From Pseudolysinimonas_A sp039912695 (lineage in GTDB: Bacteria > Actinomycetota > Actinomycetes > Actinomycetales > Microbacteriaceae), in assembly GCF_039912695.1 (NCBI RefSeq), contig NZ_JBDSPJ010000012.1:1-64000 (forward strand): 64,000 bases of DNA, written 5' to 3'. A model generated the notes under the pieces. It did not search any database. It had not been told where the DNA came from and saw only the letters and a program-made list of their open reading frames with translations. Within the stretch, counting starts at the first letter, position 1, and every line of letters begins with the position of its first letter. Positions 8,214 to 17,082 of the stretch are shown piece by piece. Both the position numbers and the translations under genes were made by a program.

Positions 8214-8219
8214 TACCAT
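8214..8219 (+). promoter_or_regulatory. -10 box (TACCAT) of yajQ
   Basis: TACCAT with 6 bases to the ATG at 8226; fits a leaderless transcript. Confidence 0.5.
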
Positions 8220-8225
8220 GACGGC

Positions 8226-8714
8226 ATGGCAGATTCCTCCTTCGACATCGTGAGCAAGGTTGACCCGATGGAGATTCAGAACGCACTCGGGCAAGCGCAG
8301 AAGGAAATTCAGCAGCGCTACGACTTCAAAGGCGTCGGTGCCGAGATCGACATGTCCGGCGAAAAGATCCTCATGAAGGCCAGCGCAGAAGAGCGCGTGA
8401 AGGCCGTGCTCGAGGTCTTCGAGCAGAAACTGATCAAGCGTTCGATCTCACTGAGATCGCTGGATGCCGGCAAGCCGTTCCCGAGCGGCAAGGAATACCG
8501 CATCGAGGCATCCATCAAGCAAGGCATCTCAAGCGAGGATGCCAAGAAGATCGCGAAGATCATCCGCGATGAAGGCCCCAAGGGCATCAAGAGCCAAATT
8601 CAGGGCGACGAACTGCGCGTGCAGTCGAAAAGCCGGGACGACCTGCAGCAGACGATCGCGCTGCTCAAGGGCAAAGACCTCGAGGTCGCCCTGCAGTTCA
8701 TCAACTTCCGTTAG
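8226..8714 (+). CDS. yajQ: YajQ family nucleotide-binding protein
   Basis: A 162-residue protein of the YajQ (DUF520) family, recognised from its N-terminus (MADSSFDIVSKVDPMEIQNALGQA) and from QRYDFKGVGAEI. The family has two ferredoxin-like folds and binds nucleotides; some proteobacterial members bind cyclic di-GMP. Full length for the family (about 160). The role in actinobacteria is not settled. Confidence 0.93.
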   Translation: MADSSFDIVSKVDPMEIQNALGQAQKEIQQRYDFKGVGAEIDMSGEKILMKASAEERVKAVLEVFEQKLIKRSISLRSLDAGKPFPSGKEYRIEASIKQGISSEDAKKIAKIIRDEGPKGIKSQIQGDELRVQSKSRDDLQQTIALLKGKDLEVALQFINFR

Positions 8715-8740
8715 CTAGCGGAGTCGTTAGCTAACGGAGC
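8709..8740. repeat. direct repeat spanning the yajQ stop codon
   Basis: Two adjacent 16-base units, CGTTAGCTAGCGGAGT and CGTTAGCTAACGGAGC (2 differences). The first includes the TAG stop of yajQ; a third degenerate copy may follow (CGCTGGCTA). It lies at the convergent junction with the SnoaL-like gene. Confidence 0.8.
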
Positions 8741-8746
8741 CGCTGG

Positions 8747-9160
8747 CTACCCGGCCGGGGTCGCCCACGAGCGTTCGATCCACCAGTCGGTGAACTCGCG
8801 CACTCGGCCATCGGGGGCGAACTCGATCACCCACATGTTGTCGTACACGCCCTTCTTCGGCCCCGAGGGGTAGGTCGTCACACACCGGACGACTGCGAGG
8901 TCGCCATCCTGAGCCTGGGTCTCCCACGCGAAGGTCGTAGCGCCCGGCGGGTCGGAGTTCTCTAGCCACCCGGCGACGATCTCGTCGTGGCCGGTCCAGG
9001 CCGGAGTTCCCGGTCGTCCGCGGTACACCGCGTCGTCGGTGAAGATCGCAACGATGTCGTCGGGATCGTTCGTCTCCCAGGCGCGACGGTAGCCATCCAT
9101 CCAGGCACGTACGGCGTCACCGTCTGTCGCGCTTTCCTGCTGCGACGACTCCGCGCTCAC
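8747..9160 (-). CDS. SnoaL-like / nuclear-transport-factor-2 fold protein
   Basis: A 137-residue protein with the NTF2-like cone fold: a first helix with WMDGYRRAWETNDPDDIVAIF, then TDDAVYRGRP, and a C-terminal beta sheet with FTDWWIERSW. It closely resembles the next gene upstream, so the two are tandem paralogues. The GTG start at 9160 overlaps the upstream stop (GTGA), so the pair is translationally coupled and may form a heterodimer. The fold is used by cyclases, isomerases and simple ligand binders; the substrate is unknown. Confidence 0.8.
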   Translation of the reverse strand: MSAESSQQESATDGDAVRAWMDGYRRAWETNDPDDIVAIFTDDAVYRGRPGTPAWTGHDEIVAGWLENSDPPGATTFAWETQAQDGDLAVVRCVTTYPSGPKKGVYDNMWVIEFAPDGRVREFTDWWIERSWATPAG

Positions 9161-9534
9161 GCAGCGACCCTTCGGGCAATGAACCAATCGGTGAACTCGG
9201 TCGCTCGACCATCCGTCGCGAGGCGCACGACGAACAGGTTGTCGTAGGTCTCCCGCGGGGTCTCGTGCAGATAGGTGGTCACACACTTCGCGATCGCGAC
9301 GTCACCGTCAACCGCGAGCAGCTTCCACTCGAACTCGGTGTCGCCGGGTTCGTCTTTGTGCTCGAGCCACTTCGCGACGATCGCGTCCACTCCCCGCCAC
9401 GGGTCGGGCGTTGACGGGCGCCCGAAGTAGACCGCGTCATCGGTAAACAACGCGCGGATGTCGGCGGGATCGTTGGAGTCCCACGCCGTGCGGTAGCCCG
9501 CGAACCAGGTCTCGGCCATGAAGCGATCGATCAT
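9157..9534 (-). CDS. SnoaL-like / nuclear-transport-factor-2 fold protein
   Basis: A 125-residue paralogue of the gene that follows it. Shared landmarks are GYRTAWDSNDPADIRALFTD, DDAVYFGRP, IVAKWLEHKDEPG, KCVTTY, YDNLFVV and FTDWFI. ATG 9534 gives the usual domain start; an inner ATG at 9519 is an alternative. Probably the first gene of a two-gene unit. The enzyme activity, if any, is unknown. Confidence 0.8.
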   Translation of the reverse strand: MIDRFMAETWFAGYRTAWDSNDPADIRALFTDDAVYFGRPSTPDPWRGVDAIVAKWLEHKDEPGDTEFEWKLLAVDGDVAIAKCVTTYLHETPRETYDNLFVVRLATDGRATEFTDWFIARRVAA

Positions 9535-9560
9535 GCTCCCGGTCTACCACGGGCCGCTGT

Positions 9561-9566
9561 CAGACT
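9561..9566 (+). promoter_or_regulatory. -10 box (CAGACT) of the cardiolipin synthase gene
   Basis: CAGACT with 6 bases to ATG 9573, the same arrangement as in front of menC. Confidence 0.4.
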
Positions 9567-9572
9567 GTGACC

Positions 9573-11030
9573 ATGGGTTCCGGCTGGCTCGCGGTCACGA
9601 TCACGATCACGTTGATCGCGATCGACTTCGTGGTCCGCATCCTGGCGCTGATCTTTGTGCCGAAAAACCGGCGCCCGCAGACCGCGTTGGCCTGGCTGTT
9701 GGCGATCTACTTTCTGCCGTACGTCGGAATCATCCTGTTCCTCATCCTCGGTCGCGCCCGGCTGCCGCGGGCCCGGCGCAGCAAACAGCAGCAGATCAAC
9801 GAGTACATCCACGACACCACCGAAGGCGCCGACCTGGTCACGCGGGACCTCTCTTCGCCGGCCTGGCTCGAACCGATCGTCCAACTCAACCGAACTCTCG
9901 GGTCGACGCCCCTGGTCGGCGGCAACTCGGCTCAGATGTGGGCCGAGAACGCCGTCTCGCTCGCGCAGATGACCGCCGCGATACGAGCCGCGAAGACGAC
10001 CGTGCACGCGGAGTTCTACATCCTGCTGCTCGACCCCACGACGGCCGACTTCTTCGAGGCTCTCGCCGAGGCCCACGACCGGGGCGTCGTCGTGCGGGTG
10101 CTGCTCGACCACCTCGGCAACGCGCAGTATCCGGGGTACCGGCGCACCGTGCGGCGGCTCAACAAGATGGGCGTGCAGTGGCGGCGGATGCTGCCGTTCC
10201 GTCCGTCGCGCGGCCAGTTCCAACGCCCCGACATCCGCAACCATCGCAAGCTGCTCGTCATCGATGGCGAGGTCGCTTTCACGGGTTCGCAGAACATCAT
10301 CGATCCCGGCTACCAGCGACGGCGCAACAAGCGTCGCGGGCTGCAGTGGAAGGACTACATGGTGCGTTTCGAGGGACCGGTCGTTGCTGGCATCGACGCG
10401 CTCTTCGCCACTGACTGGTTCAGCGAGACGGGCGACCTGCTCCCCCGTCAGACTCCCTCCGAGCGCCATTCGGGCGGCGACTACGACTGCCAAGTGGTGC
10501 CGTCGGGGCCGGGCGTCGAAGGCGAGAACAACCTGCGCCTGTTCAACTCGCTCGTCTACGCGGCCCAGCGCAAGGTCATCCTGACCTCCCCCTATTTCGT
10601 GCCCGACGACTCGATGCTCTACGCGATCACCACAGCCGCGCAGTCGGGGCTCGACGTGCAACTGTTCGTCTCTGAGATCGGCGACCAGTTTCTGGTATTC
10701 CACGGGCAACGCTCGTATTACGAGACCCTGTTGCGAGCCGGCGTGAAGATCTGGCTCTACGCCGAGCCGACAATTCTGCACGCCAAGCACCTGACGATCG
10801 ACGACGAGATCTCGGTCATCGGCTCGAGCAACATGGACATGCGCTCGTTCAGCCTCGACCTGGAGATTTCGATCATGGTGCGCGGCGAGAAGTTCCTGGC
10901 AGAGTTGCGGGCCATCGAGGATGCCAACCGCGCCCGATCACGCGAACTCACCCTCGAAGAGTGGCTGCGACGCCCGATCCGGCACCGCACCCTCGACAAC
11001 CTCGCGCGGCTTACGGCTGCGGTGCAGTAG
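9573..11030 (+). CDS. cls: cardiolipin synthase (phospholipase D family)
   Basis: A 485-residue membrane enzyme that would join two phosphatidylglycerol molecules, or another phosphatidyl donor, into cardiolipin. Two N-terminal membrane segments (VTITITLIAIDFVVRILALIF and LAWLLAIYFLPYVGIILFLIL) precede two phospholipase D active-site motifs: HRKLLVIDGEVAFTGSQN near residue 225 and HAKHLTIDDEISVIGSSNMD near residue 405, each with the H-x-K-x4-D pattern. ATG 9573 was chosen over GTG 9567 because it lies 6 bases after CAGACT. Its end overlaps the convergent gene by 20 bases. Confidence 0.9.
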   Translation: MGSGWLAVTITITLIAIDFVVRILALIFVPKNRRPQTALAWLLAIYFLPYVGIILFLILGRARLPRARRSKQQQINEYIHDTTEGADLVTRDLSSPAWLEPIVQLNRTLGSTPLVGGNSAQMWAENAVSLAQMTAAIRAAKTTVHAEFYILLLDPTTADFFEALAEAHDRGVVVRVLLDHLGNAQYPGYRRTVRRLNKMGVQWRRMLPFRPSRGQFQRPDIRNHRKLLVIDGEVAFTGSQNIIDPGYQRRRNKRRGLQWKDYMVRFEGPVVAGIDALFATDWFSETGDLLPRQTPSERHSGGDYDCQVVPSGPGVEGENNLRLFNSLVYAAQRKVILTSPYFVPDDSMLYAITTAAQSGLDVQLFVSEIGDQFLVFHGQRSYYETLLRAGVKIWLYAEPTILHAKHLTIDDEISVIGSSNMDMRSFSLDLEISIMVRGEKFLAELRAIEDANRARSRELTLEEWLRRPIRHRTLDNLARLTAAVQ

Positions 11031-11592
11031 CTCCGCGGGGCGCGGGTTCGAGCCGCAGGAATTCGGGGAAGGCCGCGGTGCCCTCGATCCACTTCTTGAC
11101 CGAATCAAGCTGCGAGGGCGAGGGGCCGAAGAAGCGGCGAACGACCACCCGCAACCGAAGCTCCCGACCGTCGGTGAACGCGATCCGCAGGGCGGGCGGA
11201 AAAGCCACCACCCTGACCCGTGTGAGTGACTCCCACTCGAAGAGCAGTCGCCTCGAGGGTTCAGCGGCCTTGAAGAACAGCAGCCCTTCGGGGGCGCGCT
11301 CGATGAACAGTTCCGGCCGTGTATAGATCGGGATGTCGGTGAGCGCCACGACGGCGGTCTCCGGCGCGGTTTTCTTCAGAAGCACGGCGACTCGTCGCCG
11401 ACGGTTGCTCCTCTGAATCAGCCACGGAACGAATGAGAGCGCGAACACGCCAGCGCCTGGGAGGAACGTCAGAAATCCGCCCAGGATGTTGAGCCCGACG
11501 ATCGCCGAAATCACCCAGGCGAGATATCCGACGACGATCAGCGCGCCGGTCGGGCTGATCTCGCGCTCAAAGAGCAGTCGTTGGTCGTCCAC
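11011..11592 (-). CDS. conserved membrane protein, function unknown
   Basis: A 193-residue protein with two adjacent hydrophobic segments (LIVVGYLAWVISAIVGLNIL and LTFLPGAGVFALSFVPWLI). A soluble C-terminal part follows, with beta-rich stretches (LLFEWESLTRVRVVAFPPALRIAF) that resemble a small PH-like fold. It lies 12 bases after the ferredoxin reductase gene on the same strand and is probably cotranscribed with it. No family assigned. Confidence 0.6.
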   Translation of the reverse strand: MDDQRLLFEREISPTGALIVVGYLAWVISAIVGLNILGGFLTFLPGAGVFALSFVPWLIQRSNRRRRVAVLLKKTAPETAVVALTDIPIYTRPELFIERAPEGLLFFKAAEPSRRLLFEWESLTRVRVVAFPPALRIAFTDGRELRLRVVVRRFFGPSPSQLDSVKKWIEGTAAFPEFLRLEPAPRGATAPQP

Positions 11593-11604
11593 GGGTACCT
11601 CCGC

Positions 11605-12972
11605 TCAGTCACGATCCGTGCCGCGCGAGATTTTCACCATCTGGTCGCGCGGGACGACCTTGATACGAGCCCGCCCGTCCGGTTCGCCCAGCGCAATCTC
11701 GTAAGCGTCGAGATGCTGCCAGCCGGCGAGGTCGGTGTACTCGATCCCGCGCTCCTCGAGCAGGGCGACGATAGCGTCCTCCGCCGGCGACTCCGGGTTC
11801 CACCACGACGCCTGGTCGTTGACGAGGTGCGACACGGTCTCCATCGCGTCGGACTTGGTGTGGCCGATCAGGCCGACGGGCCCGCGCTTGATCCACCCGG
11901 TCGCGTAGACACCGGGCACGATTTCGTTGTCATTTGCAGCCAGAACCTGACCTTCGTGGTTTGGGATGACGCCTCGGCGTTCGTCGAACGGGATGCCGTC
12001 GAGGGGCGAACCGAAGTAGCCGACAGCCCGGTACACCTGCCCGACCGCCACTTCGCGGATCTCGCCGGTACCGCGCACGCCGCCGGCGTCATCCGGTTCG
12101 GTGCGTTCGTACCGGAACGCCGCGACCCGCCCGTCGGGGCCGGCGACGACCTCGAGCGGTTGAGCGTAGAAGTGCAGATGAAGGCGTCGGGATGCGGATC
12201 CGACTTCTTCGTCACGCCACTTGGTGAAAATCCGGTCGATCACCAGAATCTGCTTGTTCGACTCGATGGCGGCGCGCTCGGCATCCCCGTAGTCGAAGTC
12301 TTCTTCGTGAACGACCATGTCGACATCCCGAAGCTCGCCCATCTCGCGTAACTCGAGCGGACTGAACTTGACCTGGGTCGGACCACGGCGGCCGAAGACG
12401 TGCACGTCGGTCACCGGCGACGACTTGAGGATCTCGTAGACGTTTGCCGGAATCTCGGTCGGCAGCAGGTCATCGGCATGCTTGGCCAGAATTCGAGCGA
12501 CGTCGAGTGCGACGTTGCCGTTTCCGATGACGGCGACCGACGAAGCGTCGAGCGGCCACTCACGCGGAAAGTCGGGGTGGCCGTCGTACCACGACACGAA
12601 ATCGGCGGCGCCGTACGAGCCGGGCAGATCGATGCCGGGGATGTGGAGATCGGCATCCCGAATCGCGCCCGTCGAGAAGATCACGGCGTTGTAGTGCTTC
12701 TTCAGATCGGAAAGGGTGATGTCGCGGCCGTACCGCACGTTGCCGAAGATGCGGATTGCGCCGCGGTCGAGCACCTCACGCAGCGCGGTGACGATCCCCT
12801 TGATCCGTGGATGATCGGGGGCCACCCCGTATCGCACGAGTCCGTAGGGCGCGGGGAGCTGCTCGAACAGGTCGATCGAGACGTCGAACTCGCGCTCCTG
12901 CTTGAGCAGGATGTCTGCGGCGTAGATGCCGGCCGGGCCGGCTCCGACGATGGCCAGGCGAAGCTTGGTCAA
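11605..12972 (-). CDS. fprA: ferredoxin--NADP reductase (FprA type)
   Basis: A 455-residue flavoenzyme that moves electrons between NADPH and ferredoxin. The N-terminal FAD site is IVGAGPAGIYAADIL, and the NADPH-binding site is AVIGNGNVALDVARIL near residue 150. The C-terminal GWIKRGPVGLIGHTKSDA is characteristic of the adrenodoxin-reductase-like FprA family. The start is a TTG preceded by GAGGAA. It follows the polyprenyl synthase gene on the same strand. Confidence 0.9.
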   Translation of the reverse strand: MTKLRLAIVGAGPAGIYAADILLKQEREFDVSIDLFEQLPAPYGLVRYGVAPDHPRIKGIVTALREVLDRGAIRIFGNVRYGRDITLSDLKKHYNAVIFSTGAIRDADLHIPGIDLPGSYGAADFVSWYDGHPDFPREWPLDASSVAVIGNGNVALDVARILAKHADDLLPTEIPANVYEILKSSPVTDVHVFGRRGPTQVKFSPLELREMGELRDVDMVVHEEDFDYGDAERAAIESNKQILVIDRIFTKWRDEEVGSASRRLHLHFYAQPLEVVAGPDGRVAAFRYERTEPDDAGGVRGTGEIREVAVGQVYRAVGYFGSPLDGIPFDERRGVIPNHEGQVLAANDNEIVPGVYATGWIKRGPVGLIGHTKSDAMETVSHLVNDQASWWNPESPAEDAIVALLEERGIEYTDLAGWQHLDAYEIALGEPDGRARIKVVPRDQMVKISRGTDRD

Positions 12973-13056
12973 CGGGGGTTCCTCACTACCTAGTGACGTC
13001 AGTCAGTGTTGAAGTTGCTGCGCGCGTTGGTTCGCTCAGGTGTTCGGAGCGGGGCT

Positions 13057-14139
13057 TCAGCCCGATCGCTCGACGATCGCCTGAGCGAATCGGGTGAGCG
13101 CTTTCTTGACCGGCCCGTCCGGGAGCGGCCCGAGAGCCCCCACCGCACGATCCGACCAGCGCTGCGCCTCGGCGAGTGTATCGTCCGTCACCTGGTGGCC
13201 ACGAAGCTCGGCGACTGCGGCCGCGAAGTCGGGATGCAGGTCCCCCTCGGCCGAGGCGTCGATGTCGCGTTCGAGACGCTCCAGCAGCGCCGCGGCATCG
13301 GCATCCGTCTCGGCACGCTGACGCAGGTAGAGCAGCGGGAGGGTCGGGACCCCGGCGCGAAGGTCGGTGCCCGCCGCCTTGCCGGTGTTTTCGACGGCCG
13401 AGGAGAGGTCGATCACGTCGTCGATGAGCTGGAAGGCCACCCCGATGCGCTCGCCGAAGATTGTGACGGGTTCGCGGTACTCCTCCGGTGCGCCGGAGAA
13501 AATCACCCCGACGAGAGCGGCCAACGAGATGAGCGAACCGGTCTTGTCGGCGAGCACCTGGAGGTAGTGCTCGATCGGGTCGTCGCCCTCCTGGGGTCCG
13601 ATCGTCTCGTGCAACTGCCCCAGACACAACCGCTCGAACGTCTCGGCCTGAATCGCCAGGGCACGCTCGCCGAGGCTGCCCACCAGCTTGCTCGCCCGGG
13701 CGAACAGCAGATCGCCGGTGAGGATCGCCACCGAGTTGCCCCACACCGCCTGTGCGCTGGGCACGCCCCGCCGCATCTCGGCTTCATCCATCACGTCGTC
13801 GTGGTACAGCGAGGCGAGGTGGGTGATCTCGACGGCCTGCGCGGCGGTCAGGACGTCGTCGGTGGCACCCGCGCCGAGTTGCGCGGTCAGCAGAGTCAGC
13901 ACCGGACGTACCCGCTTGCCGCCGGCATCCAGCAGGTAGCGGGTCGTGACGTCGGCGATTTCGTCGGCAAAGCGCACCTGATCAACCAGACGCTGCTCGA
14001 CGATCTCGAGACCAGCCTCGATGTCGGCCGCGAACTGGCGTTCCTCGCTCGACGCGAAGAGCGCCTCGCCGAGACCCAGAGACGAGCTCAGGGTCTTGCG
14101 GCGGTTGTTGCGTCGAGCGATCGAAGGGCTCGGATTCAC
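13057..14139 (-). CDS. polyprenyl diphosphate synthase (menaquinone side chain)
   Basis: A 360-residue trans-prenyltransferase that extends farnesyl or geranylgeranyl diphosphate with isopentenyl diphosphate. The first aspartate-rich motif is in LYHDDVMDEAEMRRG and the second in FQLIDDVIDL; GGKRVRP is also present. It sits directly after menG, so it most likely makes the menaquinone tail. GTG 14139 was chosen because upstream in-frame codons overlap menG and are not conserved-looking; only a weak ribosome site is visible. The product chain length cannot be read safely by eye. Confidence 0.88.
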   Translation of the reverse strand: MNPSPSIARRNNRRKTLSSSLGLGEALFASSEERQFAADIEAGLEIVEQRLVDQVRFADEIADVTTRYLLDAGGKRVRPVLTLLTAQLGAGATDDVLTAAQAVEITHLASLYHDDVMDEAEMRRGVPSAQAVWGNSVAILTGDLLFARASKLVGSLGERALAIQAETFERLCLGQLHETIGPQEGDDPIEHYLQVLADKTGSLISLAALVGVIFSGAPEEYREPVTIFGERIGVAFQLIDDVIDLSSAVENTGKAAGTDLRAGVPTLPLLYLRQRAETDADAAALLERLERDIDASAEGDLHPDFAAAVAELRGHQVTDDTLAEAQRWSDRAVGALGPLPDGPVKKALTRFAQAIVERSG

Positions 14140-14165
14140 GTCGGACCGATCTGTCGGTGCCGGGC

Positions 14166-14912
14166 TCAGCCGGCGGGGTCGGTGGTTCGGGCGCGACCCG
14201 TGCGGCGGGCGGTCGAGGCGCGGATGGCGAAGTCTTCGGGCTTGCGGCCGCGGTGCAGCGCGACGATGCCGACGGTGAGGTTTCGGTAGGCAACCCGGGT
14301 GAATCCGACCCCGCGAATCCACTGGCTCAGGGTGCCCTGATCGGGCCACTCCCGGATGGATTCGGTGAGGTAGCGGTAGGCGTCCCGGTTGGAACTGGTG
14401 ACCGTCGCAATCAGCGGCGCAACGAATCGCATGTACGCGAAGTACCCGGTGCGCAGCAGGGCGGCGGGCGGCTTCGAAAACTCACACACGATGAGTCGGC
14501 CGCCGGGCTTGAGCACGCGGTACATCTCGGCGAGCGCCTGCTTGGGGTCGTGCACGTTACGCAGCCCGAAACTGATCGTGACGGCGTCGAACTCGTCGTC
14601 GCCGAACGGCAACTTCATCGCGTCGGCCTGACGGAAATCGATCTTCGGATGACGCTTGCTCGCCTCAGCGATCATCTTGGGCGAGAAGTCGACACCTACC
14701 ACCGTCGCCCCGGCGCGGGCCAGCGGAAGGGTCGACGCCCCGGTACCGCAGGCGATGTCGAGGATGCGCTCGCCGGGCTTGGGGTCGATCGCCTTAGCGG
14801 TCGCAATGCGCCAGAGTGCCGAGTTGCCGACACTGAGCACGGCGTTCGTGCGGTCGTAACCGGGCGCGACTTCGTCGAACATGCCGGACACGTCGTCCGG
14901 GTCTTTGTCCAT
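14166..14912 (-). CDS. menG: demethylmenaquinone methyltransferase
   Basis: A 248-residue SAM-dependent methyltransferase (UbiE/MenG) for the last step of menaquinone synthesis. It has SAM motif I ILDIACGTGASTLPLA, VVGVDFSPKMI, and the family signature ITISFGLRNVHDPKQAL. ATG 14912 has GGTAGGG at good spacing. A GTG at 14927, 8 bases after TAGGAT, is an alternative leaderless start that adds five residues. It is divergent from menF and first in a menG - polyprenyl synthase - fprA run. Confidence 0.93.
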   Translation of the reverse strand: MDKDPDDVSGMFDEVAPGYDRTNAVLSVGNSALWRIATAKAIDPKPGERILDIACGTGASTLPLARAGATVVGVDFSPKMIAEASKRHPKIDFRQADAMKLPFGDDEFDAVTISFGLRNVHDPKQALAEMYRVLKPGGRLIVCEFSKPPAALLRTGYFAYMRFVAPLIATVTSSNRDAYRYLTESIREWPDQGTLSQWIRGVGFTRVAYRNLTVGIVALHRGRKPEDFAIRASTARRTGRARTTDPAG

Positions 14913-14976
14913 CTCGGCCCTACCCACGATGATCCATCCTACGGGGGAGGAGTCGGCGGGTTGTGGGCGCTCCGCA

Positions 14977-14982
14977 TAGGGT
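14977..14982 (+). promoter_or_regulatory. -10 box (TAGGGT) of menF
   Basis: TAGGGT with 6 bases to GTG 14989. Confidence 0.5.
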
Positions 14983-14988
14983 GGAACT

Positions 14989-16200
14989 GTGACGGACCTC
15001 ACCGTCGAAACGCGCCGGACTGATCCGGTCGCCTCGCTGATCCCCTTCGCCGATCCGGTGAACCCGCTGCTCATGCAGCGACGTGGCGACGGCATCGCCG
15101 GTCTCGGTGAGGCGCTACGGCTGGAGTTCAGCGGCCCGACCCGGCTCGCTGACGCTGCCGCCGCTTGGCGCGAGGTCTCGGCATCCGCCCGGGTCGACGA
15201 CGAGGTGAAGATCGGCGGGTCCGGTCTGGTCGCGTTCGGGGCGTTCACGTTCGACGACGCGTCGGCCCGCACGAGCGTTCTGATCGTTCCCGAGGTTGTC
15301 ATCGGGCGGCGGGATGGCGTCGGCTGGGTCACGCGGGTCAACGGCGCGACGAACCCGGTTGCGGCCTCGGCACTCGGCACGGAATACCGGTTGTCGCTGC
15401 ACCCCGGCAGCCTCGCGCCTGACGCGTACCAGGCGGCCGTCGCGACCGCGGTGAGCCGCATCCTGGCCGGCGGTCTGCAGAAAGTCGTGATCGCCCGCGA
15501 CCTCGTCGGGCATGTGCCGGAGAGCGCCGACCTGCGTCGCGTGCTGCTCGAGTTGGCGCTCGGCTACCCCGACACCTGGACTTTCGCCGTCGACCGGCAC
15601 ATCGGCTCGAGCCCCGAAACCCTCGTACGCGTGCACGCCGGAGATGTGACGGCCCGCGTCCTCGCCGGCAGCCACGCTCGCGGCAGCGACGCCGAGGCCG
15701 ACGCCGCGGCCGCCCTCGAACTCGCCACCAGCACCAAAGATCTCGACGAACACCGGTTCGCGGTCGAGAGCGTGCTGGCTGCCCTTCGCCCGCACGGTCC
15801 GGGAATCACCGCGAACGAACTGCCCTTCACCCTCAAACTGCCCAACCTCTGGCATCTGGCCAGCGACGTGCACGGCAGCCTCTCCGACGGGTCCGGTGCA
15901 CTCGACCTCGTCGCGGCACTGCATCCCACGGCGGCGGTCGCCGGAACCCCGACTGCCCGGGCGCTTGACGCCATTCGTGAGTTGGAGCCTTTCGACCGCG
16001 GCCGGTACGGGGGTCCGGTCGGCTGGGTCGATCAGCACGGTGACGGCAAGTGGGCCATCTCGTTGCGTTCAGCAGAAGTGGATGCCGACGGCACCATCAC
16101 CGCATTTGCCGGCGCTGGCATCGTGGCCGACTCGGTTCCTGCGCGGGAACTCGCCGAGACCACCCTGAAGTTCCGCCCGATCGTCGAGGCCTTCGGCTAG
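14989..16200 (+). CDS. menF: isochorismate synthase
   Basis: A 403-residue chorismate-utilising enzyme that converts chorismate to isochorismate, the first committed step to menaquinone. The C-terminal chorismate-binding fold shows QKVVIARDLVG, SSPETLVRV, LAGSHARGSD, ELPFTLKLPNLWHLASDVHG, LHPTAAVAGTP and RGRYGGPVGWVDQHGDGKWAISLR. Because other men genes are nearby it is called menF and not a siderophore entC. The GTG start lies 6 bases after a -10 box. Confidence 0.9.
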   Translation: MTDLTVETRRTDPVASLIPFADPVNPLLMQRRGDGIAGLGEALRLEFSGPTRLADAAAAWREVSASARVDDEVKIGGSGLVAFGAFTFDDASARTSVLIVPEVVIGRRDGVGWVTRVNGATNPVAASALGTEYRLSLHPGSLAPDAYQAAVATAVSRILAGGLQKVVIARDLVGHVPESADLRRVLLELALGYPDTWTFAVDRHIGSSPETLVRVHAGDVTARVLAGSHARGSDAEADAAAALELATSTKDLDEHRFAVESVLAALRPHGPGITANELPFTLKLPNLWHLASDVHGSLSDGSGALDLVAALHPTAAVAGTPTARALDAIRELEPFDRGRYGGPVGWVDQHGDGKWAISLRSAEVDADGTITAFAGAGIVADSVPARELAETTLKFRPIVEAFG

Positions 16201-16236
16201 ACGGCCGCATAAGAGAGCAGAGCGCCTTCGGCTAGA
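16189..16236. repeat. direct repeat spanning the menF stop codon
   Basis: GCCTTCGGCTAGA occurs at 16189-16201, where it contains the TAG stop of menF, and again at 16224-16236, just before the end of the convergent patatin gene. Confidence 0.8.
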
Positions 16237-16242
16237 GGGCCC

Positions 16243-17073
16243 TCAACCCCAGGCTGCAGCGACGGTGTCGGCGACACGGGAGGCCTGCGCAAGACCTGCT
16301 GCGGCCGAAGCGGCGCGGTATCGCGGGTCGAGCGAGTTGCTGCCCATCGCCGCACGCGCCTCGCGATCCGGCGCGACCAACGCTGACCCGAGCGTGTGCA
16401 GCGCCGCGAGTTGTGCGGCGGGTTCCCCTCCCCGGCGCAGGGCTGTGGTGACCGGGGCGATGACCAGGACGCGTTCGAATCCGGCGGCGAGGTCGACGTT
16501 GGCGACCGAGCGCATCCCTCCGTCGATGTACCGCCGCGAGGCGATCGTGACCGGGGGCCAGACCATCGGCACCGCGCAGCTCGCGGCGACAGCATCCACG
16601 AGATCCACCCCGCTGGAGCTGTCGAAGACCGTGAACTCACCCGTGATCGCGTCGATCGCGGGGATCTTGAGCGCCCGCGCTGGCCAGGTGTGCACGGGCA
16701 GGCGCTGGGCGATCACCGCTCGGCGGGATTCTTCCGAGACCGTCGTCGTGCGTAACGCCCGCGCCCCGACCTTCGCGAGAGCCTGCCGCTCATCTTTCGT
16801 GCCGCGCAGCGCGACGACCAGCGACAGGATGCTGAGCAGCCCGAGCTTGCTCGGCAGCTCCTGCGCGAAGCCGTCGAGTTGGGCCCGGTAGAGGTCGTCG
16901 AGCGAGGTGGTCCCGGAAATCTGCGCGGCGACGACGGACCCCGCGGACGTGCCGACGAGCAGATCCGCCGCCTGCAACCGGATGCCCTGCCGCTCTAGGC
17001 CGAGCAGAAGCCCGGTCTCCCAGGCGACCCCGGTGACCCCGCCTCCACCGAGCACGAGCGCGCGGGTCGTCAT
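16243..17073 (-). CDS. patatin-like phospholipase
   Basis: A 276-residue serine hydrolase of the patatin family with a Ser-Asp dyad: oxyanion loop LGGGGVTGVAWETG, nucleophile elbow VGTSAGSV (about residue 42), and the DGG motif in RRYIDGGMRS that supplies the aspartate. It would hydrolyse acyl ester bonds of lipids. It lies 10 bases after the polyphosphate kinase gene in the same orientation. Confidence 0.88.
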   Translation of the reverse strand: MTTRALVLGGGGVTGVAWETGLLLGLERQGIRLQAADLLVGTSAGSVVAAQISGTTSLDDLYRAQLDGFAQELPSKLGLLSILSLVVALRGTKDERQALAKVGARALRTTTVSEESRRAVIAQRLPVHTWPARALKIPAIDAITGEFTVFDSSSGVDLVDAVAASCAVPMVWPPVTIASRRYIDGGMRSVANVDLAAGFERVLVIAPVTTALRRGGEPAAQLAALHTLGSALVAPDREARAAMGSNSLDPRYRAASAAAGLAQASRVADTVAAAWG

Positions 17074-17082
17074 CTGCGCACC

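Noticed and set aside
13057..14349. 430-residue version of the polyprenyl synthase starting at 14349
   Set aside because: The extra N-terminus overlaps the end of menG and is Arg/Pro-rich shadow sequence; GTG 14139 gives the normal family length.
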